Shown: positions 8,060 through 16,229 of the stretch, piece after piece
How the letters are laid out: each line of letters opens with the position of its first letter
Numbering within the stretch: position 1 is the stretch's first letter
Assembly: GCF_902706195.1 (NCBI RefSeq)
Contig: NZ_CACSJO010000029.1
Coordinates: 1-49,070 of the forward strand
Direction: 5' to 3'
Source: Novosphingobium sp. 18050
GTDB lineage: Bacteria > Pseudomonadota > Alphaproteobacteria > Sphingomonadales > Sphingomonadaceae
DNA length: 49,070 bases
Notes under the pieces: model-generated
Told to the model about the DNA's origin: nothing
Database searches by the model: none
The model's input: only the letters and a program-made list of their open reading frames with translations
Translations under genes and position numbers: made by a program

Positions 8060-9328
8060 ATGGAACAGCTGCGCATGACCGCACACACCCCTGCCCCTAT
8101 TCCAGCCATCAGCAGCGCTGGGGAGTTCCGCCAGGGCTGGCGGGCGCTGGTCGCCTGTGGGGTGGGGCTGGCCTTCGGGCTTTCGCCGATCGCGCCTTAT
8201 GCTTCGGGCATCCTTGCCAGCGCCATGCAGAAGGAACTGGGCTGGGCCCGGGCCGATATCCTTGCCGTGCTGATGCTGGCGCCCATCGTACTGGTGCTGC
8301 TGGGACGGCACGTCGGCCGCCTGATCGACAGGGTGGGGCCGCGCAAGGTGGCGATCGTCTCGACAATCGGCCTGGGCCTCGCAGAGCTGCTGGTCGCCGC
8401 TATCGGATCGACGCTGCCCGGCTATTATTTGGCCTGGGGCGTGCTGGCACTCCTTTCCATCGGCACCCTGCCGATGACCTATGCCAAGCTGCTCAACGGC
8501 TGGTTCGACCGTGCGCGCGGCCTTGCGCTGGGCCTTGCGCTGGCGGCGACGGGCCTGGCGGGCGTCGTCATGCCGTTCATGATGACCGCTGCGGTCCACG
8601 CTATGGGCTGGCGCGGCGGCTACCTTGCCCTTGCCGTCCTGCCGCTGGGAATCGCAGTGCCGGTGCTGCTGGCATGGCTGCGCGAGGCGCCGCAGATCGC
8701 GCCCGGCGCCGAGGGCCACCTGCAGGTCAGCGGCGTCACCGTGCGCGAGGCTCTGCGCGGCTATCGCTTCTGGGCGCTCGCCTTTGCGGCGCTGGTGCTG
8801 GCCTTCGGAGTCAGCGGTCTGGTGCCCAACCTGTTCTCGCTGCTGCTGGAGCGGGGCATTCCCGAAACCACTGCTGCGAGCGCACTGGCGGCGCTGGCGA
8901 TCAGTGTCACGACAGGCCGCGTGCTGTCCGGGTTCCTGCTCGACAGGCTCTGGGCGCCGATCGTCTGCGCCGTGCTGGTCCTGCCGGCAGTGGCCGCGCT
9001 GGTCCTGCTGGTAACGCCGGGCCTCGGGGGCGGCGTGGTGATCGGCGCGGTGGTGACGCTGGGCCTCGTCGCAGGGGCGGAGTTCGATCTCGTCGCCTTC
9101 ATGACCGCGCGCTATTTCGGGCAGCGCCATTTCAGCGAGCTTTACGGCATCCAGTATGCCGCCTTCGGGATCGGCGCAGGGTCCGCCCCGGCCGCCTATG
9201 GCGCTCTTCACGATCGGCTGGGCAGCTACGATCCCACCGTGCAGCTATCCATCGTGTTGCTGCTGGTAGCGGTAGCTATGATCTTCACGCTGGGCCGCTA
9301 CCCGCGTGAATTCGCAGCCGCGCATTGA
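8060..9328 (+). CDS. MFS transporter (OFA/monocarboxylate-like)
   Basis: A 12-helix inner-membrane carrier of about 422 residues. The signature loop between helices 2 and 3 (GRLIDRVGPRK) is clear, and strongly hydrophobic segments follow to the end. It probably moves an organic anion across the inner membrane, complementing the TonB receptor of the same island. The start is uncertain: ATGs at 8060 and 8075 are both possible, and the frame is open back to 7952. I prefer 8060 or 8075 because the 7952 codon lies almost on operator-like site D and its extension is not membrane-like. The TauD-type dioxygenase follows 99 bp downstream and may be co-transcribed. Confidence 0.87.
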   Translation: MEQLRMTAHTPAPIPAISSAGEFRQGWRALVACGVGLAFGLSPIAPYASGILASAMQKELGWARADILAVLMLAPIVLVLLGRHVGRLIDRVGPRKVAIVSTIGLGLAELLVAAIGSTLPGYYLAWGVLALLSIGTLPMTYAKLLNGWFDRARGLALGLALAATGLAGVVMPFMMTAAVHAMGWRGGYLALAVLPLGIAVPVLLAWLREAPQIAPGAEGHLQVSGVTVREALRGYRFWALAFAALVLAFGVSGLVPNLFSLLLERGIPETTAASALAALAISVTTGRVLSGFLLDRLWAPIVCAVLVLPAVAALVLLVTPGLGGGVVIGAVVTLGLVAGAEFDLVAFMTARYFGQRHFSELYGIQYAAFGIGAGSAPAAYGALHDRLGSYDPTVQLSIVLLLVAVAMIFTLGRYPREFAAAH

Positions 9329-9427
9329 GCGCAAGGGGCCGACTTCGCACATTCCCGTGCGTTCAGCATCAAGACGCAGGCCATCAGCGCGGCTAGGGTG
9401 AGGGCCAAGTGCCCAAGGAGATCCAGC

Positions 9428-10504
9428 ATGAGCGTCGCCGAAATCCCGTCCCCCGTACAGACCGAGGCCGCCTGGCGCGGGGACCGGCTGATGGAAGGCC
9501 AGGACTGGATCTATGAACTGAGCGCAGCGCAGGTCGTCGAGCTGGAGGAACTGGGCAAGCGCTTCCTTGAAGCCGATCCCGACCTTCGCTTCGTCCAGGC
9601 CGACGAATACCCGCTGGTCGCCTGCGCCGAGGGTCTGAAGTCCTGGCGCCATGATGTGGATTTCGGGCGCGGCTTCGTGCTGGTGCGGGGCCTTCGTTCG
9701 GACCTCTATTCCGATGCCCTTTCCAGCGCGATCTACTACGTGTTGGGCCTGCACATGGGCGATCCCATCCGCCAGAACGAGATGGGCGACCTGCTCGACC
9801 ACGTCTACGCCACCTCCGACAAGACGATGGACGATCCCACCGCGCTGTCCTCCAAGGTACGCGACAAGCTGGTCTATCACTCGGACAGTTCCGACATCGT
9901 CGCCCTGATGTGCCTGCGCGGCGCCAAGGAAGGAGGCCTTTCGTGCCTCGTCTCGGGCGCGGAGATCTACAACGAGATCCTGCGCCGACGCCCGGACCTG
10001 GCGCACCTGCTGCTCCAGCCCTTCAACTGGGACTGGCGCCGGCAGGACCACAATGCCCCGGCCGATACCTATACCTCGCCGGTCGTGAGCGTAGAGGAAG
10101 GCGTGTTCTCGATGTACGCGGGTTCGCTTTATATCCTCACTGCGCAGGAATATCCCGGCGTGCCCAAGCTGACCGAGGACCAGATCGAAGTGCTGCGCCT
10201 CTTCGACGAGATCACTTATGAGCCCGGCATGGCCATCGCCATGGATTTCCGCCCCGGCGACATCCAGTGGCTGTCGAACTACGCCGCGCTCCATTCCCGC
10301 ACCGAGTTCAGCGACTGGCCCGAACCGCAGCGCAAGCGCCACCTGCTGCGCCTGTGGCTGTCGAGCAGGACCGACCGCCCGGTGGTCCCCGGCTTCGGCA
10401 AGAACGGGGTAGTCCAGCACCGCGCCGAACATCGTGAAGGGAAGGAACATCCCGATGCGCGCTTCAGCCTGCGCGCGATGTCGGTGCCGCGCCTGATTTC
10501 CTAA
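9428..10504 (+). CDS. TauD/TfdA-family Fe(II)/2-oxoglutarate dioxygenase
   Basis: A 358-residue cytosolic non-haem iron oxygenase. The facial triad is His151-x-Asp153 (YHSDSSD) and His289 (YAALHSRTEF); Arg308 in RHLLRLW would bind the 2-oxoglutarate carboxylate. Such enzymes hydroxylate an unactivated carbon, often to break a C-N, C-S or C-O bond. The start is fixed by AAGGAG eight bases before the ATG at 9428. It ends against a strong hairpin and is the last gene of the plus-strand arm of the island. Its substrate is unknown; neither taurine nor phenoxyacetate is suggested by the neighbours. Confidence 0.9.
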   Translation: MSVAEIPSPVQTEAAWRGDRLMEGQDWIYELSAAQVVELEELGKRFLEADPDLRFVQADEYPLVACAEGLKSWRHDVDFGRGFVLVRGLRSDLYSDALSSAIYYVLGLHMGDPIRQNEMGDLLDHVYATSDKTMDDPTALSSKVRDKLVYHSDSSDIVALMCLRGAKEGGLSCLVSGAEIYNEILRRRPDLAHLLLQPFNWDWRRQDHNAPADTYTSPVVSVEEGVFSMYAGSLYILTAQEYPGVPKLTEDQIEVLRLFDEITYEPGMAIAMDFRPGDIQWLSNYAALHSRTEFSDWPEPQRKRHLLRLWLSSRTDRPVVPGFGKNGVVQHRAEHREGKEHPDARFSLRAMSVPRLIS

Positions 10505-10510
10505 CGAAAA

Positions 10511-10538
10511 GGCGGGACGGCATCGCTGCCGCCCCGCC
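10511..10538. terminator. Bidirectional terminator hairpin
   Basis: A 12-bp stem with one mismatch (GGCGGGACGGCA / TGCCGCCCCGCC) and a TCGC loop follows AAAA just after the dioxygenase stop. It has the same loop and inner stem as the terminator at 3202-3229. Confidence 0.8.
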
Positions 10539-10542
10539 CATA

Positions 10543-10590
10543 CCGGGAGCGATTGGAGGGGAGGCCGCTTGCGCTCGGCCCCGCTCCCGG
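10543..10590. terminator. Second hairpin between convergent genes
   Basis: Perfect 9-bp arms CCGGGAGCG / CGCTCCCGG enclose a G/C-rich loop with further pairing (GGCCG...CGGCC). It lies just past the stop of the TonB receptor read from the right, so it probably terminates that transcript. Confidence 0.6.
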
Positions 10591-10596
10591 ATCTCG

Positions 10597-13329
10597 TCAG
10601 TACTTCACGCGCACGCTCATGCCGTAGAACTTGTCGTCGATACGGATGTCGTGCGGGAAGGCGGGGGTGTCGAAGTAGCTGTAGTACTTGCCGCCGTTGA
10701 CGTTCACGCCGTCTACGGTGACCGTGATGTTCGGCGTCACGTCATAGCCGACCGAGAAGTCGAGGCGGCCATTGGCCTTCACCTTGTTGAACTGGACCGA
10801 GTCCTGCGAACCCGTCAGCGTGCCGGCACCGAAGGCGGTCTCGTTGTAGCCCGAACGCCAGGTGTAGACCACGCGCGCGGTGATCCCGTACTTTTCATAA
10901 AGCGCGCCGGCGGTGTAGCTGTACTTGGAGACGCCCAGCAGCTGCTGGCCCTCCAGCAGATCGCCCTTGGTCGTCACCTTGCTGTCCGCATAAGTGAACG
11001 TGCCCATGAGGCCGAAGCCGTCGAAGCCTTCGGGCAGGAAGTCGAAGAAGAACTGGCCTGCGGCCTCGATGCCCTTCAGTTCCGACGAACCGAGGTTGCG
11101 CGGCTGGGTGATCTGGTAGGTCTGGCCGTCGATCACCTGGATCGAGGTATCCGGCGCAACGCGGTCCTTCAGTTTGCGCATGTAACCTGCCAGCGAGACG
11201 TAGCTGGAACGGCCGAAGTAGTATTCGGCGGTCACGTCGAAATTGTTCGACTGCTGTGCCTTAAGGTCCGGGTTGCCCCCTGCGCCGGCCAGGATGACGT
11301 TCGGATTGCCGCCCGGAGCCGCCAGCGACAGGCCGGGATTGAGATCGCCGAAGGTTGGACGTGACACGGTCTTTGCATAAGTCGCGCGGAACTGCAGTTG
11401 ATCGGTCGCCTTAAAGCGCATGCTGGCGTTGGGCAGGACGTAGATGTCGCTGGTGTCGCGATTGATCGGCACGAACAGGTCACTGCCCCCAGCCCCGCCG
11501 CCGATCACGCGCGAAGTGCCGTCGATGGTGCGGTTGGTGCTGACCACGCGCACGCCGAACAGGCCGTCGATCGACGAGACGTTGCCGATATCGAGCTGGT
11601 ACTTGCCCTGGGCATAGGCCGCAAAGGTCTTCTCCGCCGCGTCGTAGTTGCGGGTTGGATCCCAGTCGGGGTCACCGGCCGGAGCGCCGTAAAGCGCGCG
11701 AAGATCATCGGTATTGTTCAGCAGGTAGCTGGCATTAGGCGTGTACCAGTGCTTACCGCCGTTGATGTAGGGGATCGAATCCGGCGAGCGGACCATGAAG
11801 TCAGATGGCAAGCCGACCGAGTCCACCAGCGTACCGCGGTTCGGGCCCGGGAACGAAGGACCGCCGGCAACGGCGCGGAATGAACCCTGACGGTCGCTAT
11901 AGCGCGCGCCGAACTGCATCTGGCGCAGGAAGCTGCTGTCGATATCGAACGCAGTGTCGAGCTTGAAAGCATACTGGCGGCTGTTGGACTTGTTGAGGTC
12001 CTGGAACAGCGTGTTGGCGAAGACGAAGCCGTCCGAGGTTCCCAGCGGATTGCCCTGCATCACCGAGGTGCCGTGGCCGTTGTCGTCCACTACCACGTCA
12101 ACCGCCGTGTTGTGCTTGGCGACGTCGACGATGATGGCGCGGTTCGAATTCTTCGACTGGATGTAGCTGGCATCGAATACGACGTGGACGGTGTCGGTGT
12201 TCCACTTCGCGCCGCCGCCCAGCACGTACTGATCGGTGCGCTGCCTTTTCGCCTGAGTACTGGTCAGCGCGTCCACCCCGTTGAACGTGGCCGACTTGGC
12301 GATGCACAGGTTCTGCGGCGCATCGCCGGCGCCGCCCAGGAAGCCGGCACCATCCACCGGAGCAGAGAAGCAATCGTCACCGGCGACGCCGTTCGTGATG
12401 CTGCTACCCGCGAACAGGTCTGCGAAGATGAAGTTGGTGGCGAAAGTCGAACGATAACCCGTGTAGACGCCGTCGAGGTAGAGTTCGAGTTCCGGGGTCA
12501 CTTCCCACTGCAGCGCGGCGTTAACCTGCGGACGGGTGTTGTGCCCGGTGTCGGTGGTGCCGCCCACACACGTTGGCAGGACCAGGCCCGGCGCGCCTGC
12601 GGGGCCGTTGTTGCTCGAACGCGGATCGCAGTTGAAGGATACCGGGCGGCTGAAGTTGTTGCGCGCATAGGACACGTCGATCAGCGCGCCCAGACGGCCC
12701 TCGCCCACATCCCAGGTGTTGGCGATGAGCAGGCCGGCGGTGTAGCTGGTCTTGTCCGAAACACGGCCGTTGTAGACGCGCCCGTTCGCGGCGATGGTCA
12801 GGCCCTTGTCGAAGTTGAAGGGCTTCTGCAGCTTCATGTCGATGACGCCGGCAACGCCGCCTTCGACGAGGTTGGCCGAATTCGATTTATAAACGTCGAT
12901 CCCGCCGATCGCCTCTGCGGGCAGATCCTGGAACGAGAAGCCGCGGCCCACGCCGGTGAAGATTTCACGCCCGTCAAGCGTCGTCAGAATGTCGCCCAGG
13001 CCGCGCACAATCGGGCTCTGGATTTCGTTGTTGAAGCCGTTGACGACCTGGACGCCGGCAACGCGCTGCAGCGCGGAGGCGACCGAGGTATCGGGCAGCT
13101 TGCCGATGTCTTCGGCGACGATCGAATCGACGACGAGGTCGGAGTTCTTCTTGACGTTGCGCGCGGCCTCAAGGCTGGCGCGCTGGCCGGTGACGACGAT
13201 CTCGTTGCCCTCGGCAACTGACGGCGCTGCTGCGTCTTCAGCGACATCCTGCGCAAAAGCGGCAGGGGCGCAGGCCATCATGGCCAACACCGAAGATGTC
13301 AGGACGAGCGAATGTGTGATGCTTTTCAT
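10597..13329 (-). CDS. TonB-dependent receptor of the glycan locus
   Basis: A 910-residue outer-membrane transporter of the large sphingomonad/Caulobacter type often linked to oligosaccharide uptake. A signal peptide ends AFA-QD near residue 27. A TonB-box-like EIVVTGQRAS follows, then a long Asn/Lys-rich plug entry and a plug with LPDTSVASALQRVAGVQV. The barrel ends SVRVKY. The ATG at 13329 has a near-perfect GGAGGGAGG upstream; the frame continues to 13350 but that start lacks one. It is divergent from the dehydratase-lactonase-epimerase-glycosidase genes with an operator-like palindrome between, so it probably imports the oligosaccharide those enzymes use. Confidence 0.93.
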   Translation of the reverse strand: MKSITHSLVLTSSVLAMMACAPAAFAQDVAEDAAAPSVAEGNEIVVTGQRASLEAARNVKKNSDLVVDSIVAEDIGKLPDTSVASALQRVAGVQVVNGFNNEIQSPIVRGLGDILTTLDGREIFTGVGRGFSFQDLPAEAIGGIDVYKSNSANLVEGGVAGVIDMKLQKPFNFDKGLTIAANGRVYNGRVSDKTSYTAGLLIANTWDVGEGRLGALIDVSYARNNFSRPVSFNCDPRSSNNGPAGAPGLVLPTCVGGTTDTGHNTRPQVNAALQWEVTPELELYLDGVYTGYRSTFATNFIFADLFAGSSITNGVAGDDCFSAPVDGAGFLGGAGDAPQNLCIAKSATFNGVDALTSTQAKRQRTDQYVLGGGAKWNTDTVHVVFDASYIQSKNSNRAIIVDVAKHNTAVDVVVDDNGHGTSVMQGNPLGTSDGFVFANTLFQDLNKSNSRQYAFKLDTAFDIDSSFLRQMQFGARYSDRQGSFRAVAGGPSFPGPNRGTLVDSVGLPSDFMVRSPDSIPYINGGKHWYTPNASYLLNNTDDLRALYGAPAGDPDWDPTRNYDAAEKTFAAYAQGKYQLDIGNVSSIDGLFGVRVVSTNRTIDGTSRVIGGGAGGSDLFVPINRDTSDIYVLPNASMRFKATDQLQFRATYAKTVSRPTFGDLNPGLSLAAPGGNPNVILAGAGGNPDLKAQQSNNFDVTAEYYFGRSSYVSLAGYMRKLKDRVAPDTSIQVIDGQTYQITQPRNLGSSELKGIEAAGQFFFDFLPEGFDGFGLMGTFTYADSKVTTKGDLLEGQQLLGVSKYSYTAGALYEKYGITARVVYTWRSGYNETAFGAGTLTGSQDSVQFNKVKANGRLDFSVGYDVTPNITVTVDGVNVNGGKYYSYFDTPAFPHDIRIDDKFYGMSVRVKY

Positions 13330-13403
13330 GTGCCTCCCTCCAGAAACCAAATCGGCCCCCTGTCGGGGCCTTGTCCCGGCTCATAGCTTTCACATTCTAG
13401 TCC

Positions 13404-13421
13404 GACAAGACATATTTGTCT
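13404..13421. promoter_or_regulatory. Operator-like overlapping inverted repeats
   Basis: AGACA-TATT-TGTCT (13408-13421) overlaps a second inverted repeat, GACAA-N7-TTGTC (13404-13420). It lies in the 193-bp space between the TonB receptor and the dehydratase, where a GntR- or LacI-type sugar-acid regulator would be expected. No such regulator gene is in the window. Confidence 0.5.
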
Positions 13422-13522
13422 GATAAATGAGTTGCCATGATAAAATCGCGATGGTAGCCGCTTTTTCAACGCTCTCGCGGCAACGCGCCCATGACGAACG
13501 AGCGGGTTTAAGGGAGGCCGAC

Positions 13523-15337
13523 ATTTCTTCCGCTGACGACAGCACCATCGCTGCAGGGTCCAGCCTGCGGTCGCGCTCCTGGTTCAACAACCCGGCCAAC
13601 CCCGACATGACGGCGCTCTATCTGGAGCGCTATCTGAACTACGGCCTGTCGATCGAGGAGATGCAGTCGGATCGCCCGATCATCGGTATCGCCCAGTCCG
13701 GCAGCGATCTGGTGCCCTGCAACCGCCATCACCTTGTCCTGGCGGAACGCGTCAAGGAAGGCATCCGCGACGCGGGCGGCATTCCGATCGAATTTCCCAC
13801 CCATCCGCTGCAGGAAACCGGCAAGCGCCCCACCGCCGGGCTGGACCGCAACCTTGCCTATATCAGCCTTGTCGAGGTGCTGTACGGCTATCCGCTGGAC
13901 GGCGTGGTGCTGACCATAGGCTGCGACAAGACGACCCCGTCCGCACTGATGGCGGCGGCTACCGTCAATATCCCGGCCATCGCGCTGTCGGTCGGCCCGA
14001 TGCTGAACGGCTGGCATGAGGGCGAGCGCACCGGCGCCGGCACCATCGTGTGGAAAGCCCGCCAGATGCTGGCCAAGGGCGAACTCGACTATGCCGGCTT
14101 CCTCAAGCTGGTCGCTTCGGGATCGCCGTCGACCGGCTATTGCAACACCATGGGCACGGCGACGACGATGAATTCGCTGGCCGAGGCGCTGGGCATGTCG
14201 CTGCCCGGTTCCGCCGCGATCCCCGCGCCCTACCGGGACCGGCAGGAATGCGCCTGGGAAACCGGGCGCGCCATCGTCGAAATGGTGAAGGCGGACCGCA
14301 AGCCTTCCGATATCCTGACGCGCGAGGCATTCCTCAACGCGATTCGGGTGAATTCGGCCATAGGGGGGTCCACCAATGCGCCGATCCACCTCAACGCCAT
14401 CGCCCGCCACATCGGCGTGGAACTGACGCTGGAAGACTGGGAGACTAACGGCGCAGACGTGCCGCTGCTGGTCAACCTTCAGCCCGCAGGCGAATATCTG
14501 GGCGAGGACTACTACCGCGCCGGCGGCGTTCCCGCCGTGATGGGCGAGTTGTCCAAGGCGGGCCTGATCGACGGCGCCGTGCTGACAGCGAACGGACGCA
14601 CCGTAGCCGAGAACCTCGTCGGCGTGCGCATTCATGACGACAAGGTGATCCGCCCGATCGACCGCCCGCTCAAGGAAGCGGCAGGCCTTACCGTGCTGAG
14701 CGGCAACCTGTTCGAAGGCGCGGTGATGAAGCTCTCGGTCATCTCTGACGAGTTCCGGGGCCGTTACCTGTCCGATCCCGCCAACCCCGATGCCTTCGAA
14801 GGCAATGTCGTGGTGTTCGACGGGCCGGAGGACTACCACCACCGCATCGACGAGCCGAACCTGGGTATCGACGAAAACTCCATTCTGGTGATCCGGGGCG
14901 CGGGGCCGGTCGGTTATCCCGGCGGCGCCGAAGTGGTGAACATGCGCCCTCCCGCCGCGCTGATCCGCGCAGGCGTTCACGCCCTGCCCTGCATCGGCGA
15001 CGGGCGCCAGTCCGGGACCTCGGGCAGCCCCTCGATCCTCAACGCCTCGCCCGAGGCGGCGGTCGGCGGCGGTCTCGCCCTGCTGCGCACCGGCGACCGG
15101 GTGCGGATCGACCTCAAGGCGCGCAGCGCGAACATGCTGGTCGAGGAGGCCGAGCTTGAGCGCCGCCGCGCCGATCTCGCCAGCCTGGAAAACAGCATCA
15201 CGCCAGAATCGCAAACGCCGTGGCAGGAAATCCAGCGGGACCTCGTGGGCCAGTTCGCGACCGGCGCAGTGATCGAATCCGCCGTGAAGTACCAGCGCAT
15301 CGCCCAGACGAAGGGCCTGCCGCGAGACAGTCACTAG
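13523..15337 (+). CDS. IlvD/Edd-family sugar-acid dehydratase (aldonate dehydratase)
   Basis: An iron-sulphur dehydratase converting an aldonate to its 2-keto-3-deoxy acid. It matches the xylonate/arabinonate branch (SWFNNP, NPDMTALYLERYLNYG), not branched-chain amino-acid DHAD. Counting from 13523, Cys66, Cys134 and Cys207 are cluster ligands and Lys136 follows in GCDKTTPS. With the kinase and aldolase at 20832-22336, a galactonate substrate is likely, replacing the enolase-type DgoD; xylonate or arabinonate are alternatives. The start is unusual: AGGGAGG (13511-13517) is correctly spaced only for an in-frame ATT at 13523, which also gives the expected N-terminus (604 residues). In-frame ATGs at 13451 and 13427 have no ribosome binding site. 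The lactonase follows 11 bp downstream. Confidence 0.88.
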   Translation: MSSADDSTIAAGSSLRSRSWFNNPANPDMTALYLERYLNYGLSIEEMQSDRPIIGIAQSGSDLVPCNRHHLVLAERVKEGIRDAGGIPIEFPTHPLQETGKRPTAGLDRNLAYISLVEVLYGYPLDGVVLTIGCDKTTPSALMAAATVNIPAIALSVGPMLNGWHEGERTGAGTIVWKARQMLAKGELDYAGFLKLVASGSPSTGYCNTMGTATTMNSLAEALGMSLPGSAAIPAPYRDRQECAWETGRAIVEMVKADRKPSDILTREAFLNAIRVNSAIGGSTNAPIHLNAIARHIGVELTLEDWETNGADVPLLVNLQPAGEYLGEDYYRAGGVPAVMGELSKAGLIDGAVLTANGRTVAENLVGVRIHDDKVIRPIDRPLKEAAGLTVLSGNLFEGAVMKLSVISDEFRGRYLSDPANPDAFEGNVVVFDGPEDYHHRIDEPNLGIDENSILVIRGAGPVGYPGGAEVVNMRPPAALIRAGVHALPCIGDGRQSGTSGSPSILNASPEAAVGGGLALLRTGDRVRIDLKARSANMLVEEAELERRRADLASLENSITPESQTPWQEIQRDLVGQFATGAVIESAVKYQRIAQTKGLPRDSH

Positions 15338-15348
15338 GGAGAGTAACA

Positions 15349-16200
15349 GTGACCACAGTGCGCATCATCGAACGCGACCGCGTCGACATGCTCGGCGAGG
15401 GCCTGTTCTGGTCGGCAGCGGACAGCGCGCTGCTGTGGACGGACATCATTGGCCAGCGTATCAACCGCCTGTACCCCGCGACCGGGCGGGTTGAGAGCTG
15501 GGGAGCAGGCGGTGCCGCCGGCTGGATTATCGGCCGGACGAGCGGAGGTTTCATGGCCGGCATCGGCCGCTCGATCACCAGGGTTACGCTCGATCCTCCC
15601 ACGTTCGTGGCCGTGGCTGAAATCCCCGGCGAGCCGGAAACCAACCGCGTCAACGATGCGGTCGCCGATACGCAGGGCCGCCTCTGGCTGGGCACCATGC
15701 CGTTCTCCTGCGACGAGCCGGTGGGCAGTTTCTACCGCTTCGAGAAGGGCGCCCTCACCCGCGCCGCGCCGGATGCCTATACCATCCCCAACGGCCCGGC
15801 GATCGACCCCGAGGGCCGCTTCGTCCTGCACACCGACAGCGCGCTGGGCGTGATCTTCCGCTATCCGCTGGAAGACGGCGTACTGGGCATGCGCGAACCG
15901 TTCATCACGTTCGAAGACGGCTGGGGTTCCCCCGATGGCATGACCTTCGACGCCGAGGGGTACCTGTGGGTCGCCTGCTGGGGCGCATCATGCGTGACCC
16001 GCTTCGCGCCCGATGGCACGGTGGACCGGCGCATCGCCTTGCCCGCCACCCAGATCACCAACTGCACCTTCGGCGGCGAAGGGCTGGACCGGCTCTACGT
16101 CACCAGCGCCGCAAACGGCGTCGACGAGGAACTGGGCGGCGCGCTGTTCGAACTCGATCCGGGATGTAAGGGCCTGCCGCCCTGCCTCTACCGCGACTAA
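15349..16200 (+). CDS. SMP-30/gluconolactonase-family sugar lactonase
   Basis: A 283-residue six-bladed propeller lactonase that opens an aldonolactone to the aldonate used by the upstream dehydratase. Metal ligands are recognisable: Glu17 (LGEGLF), Asn148 (IPNGPA) and Asp196 (GSPDGMTF), with the substrate-side NRVNDAVAD near 99-107. The start is a GTG at 15349 with AGGGAGAG upstream; longer in-frame starts lie inside the dehydratase gene. There is no signal peptide, so it acts in the cytosol. It is 11 bp behind the dehydratase and 29 bp before the epimerase, so the three are one operon. Confidence 0.9.
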   Translation: MTTVRIIERDRVDMLGEGLFWSAADSALLWTDIIGQRINRLYPATGRVESWGAGGAAGWIIGRTSGGFMAGIGRSITRVTLDPPTFVAVAEIPGEPETNRVNDAVADTQGRLWLGTMPFSCDEPVGSFYRFEKGALTRAAPDAYTIPNGPAIDPEGRFVLHTDSALGVIFRYPLEDGVLGMREPFITFEDGWGSPDGMTFDAEGYLWVACWGASCVTRFAPDGTVDRRIALPATQITNCTFGGEGLDRLYVTSAANGVDEELGGALFELDPGCKGLPPCLYRD

Positions 16201-16229
16201 ACAAGACTACGGGACTAGGAGGAGAGACA

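Noticed and set aside
13508..15334. 608-codon minus-strand open frame
   Set aside because: Antisense shadow of the IlvD/Edd dehydratase, which has clear catalytic residues on the plus strand.
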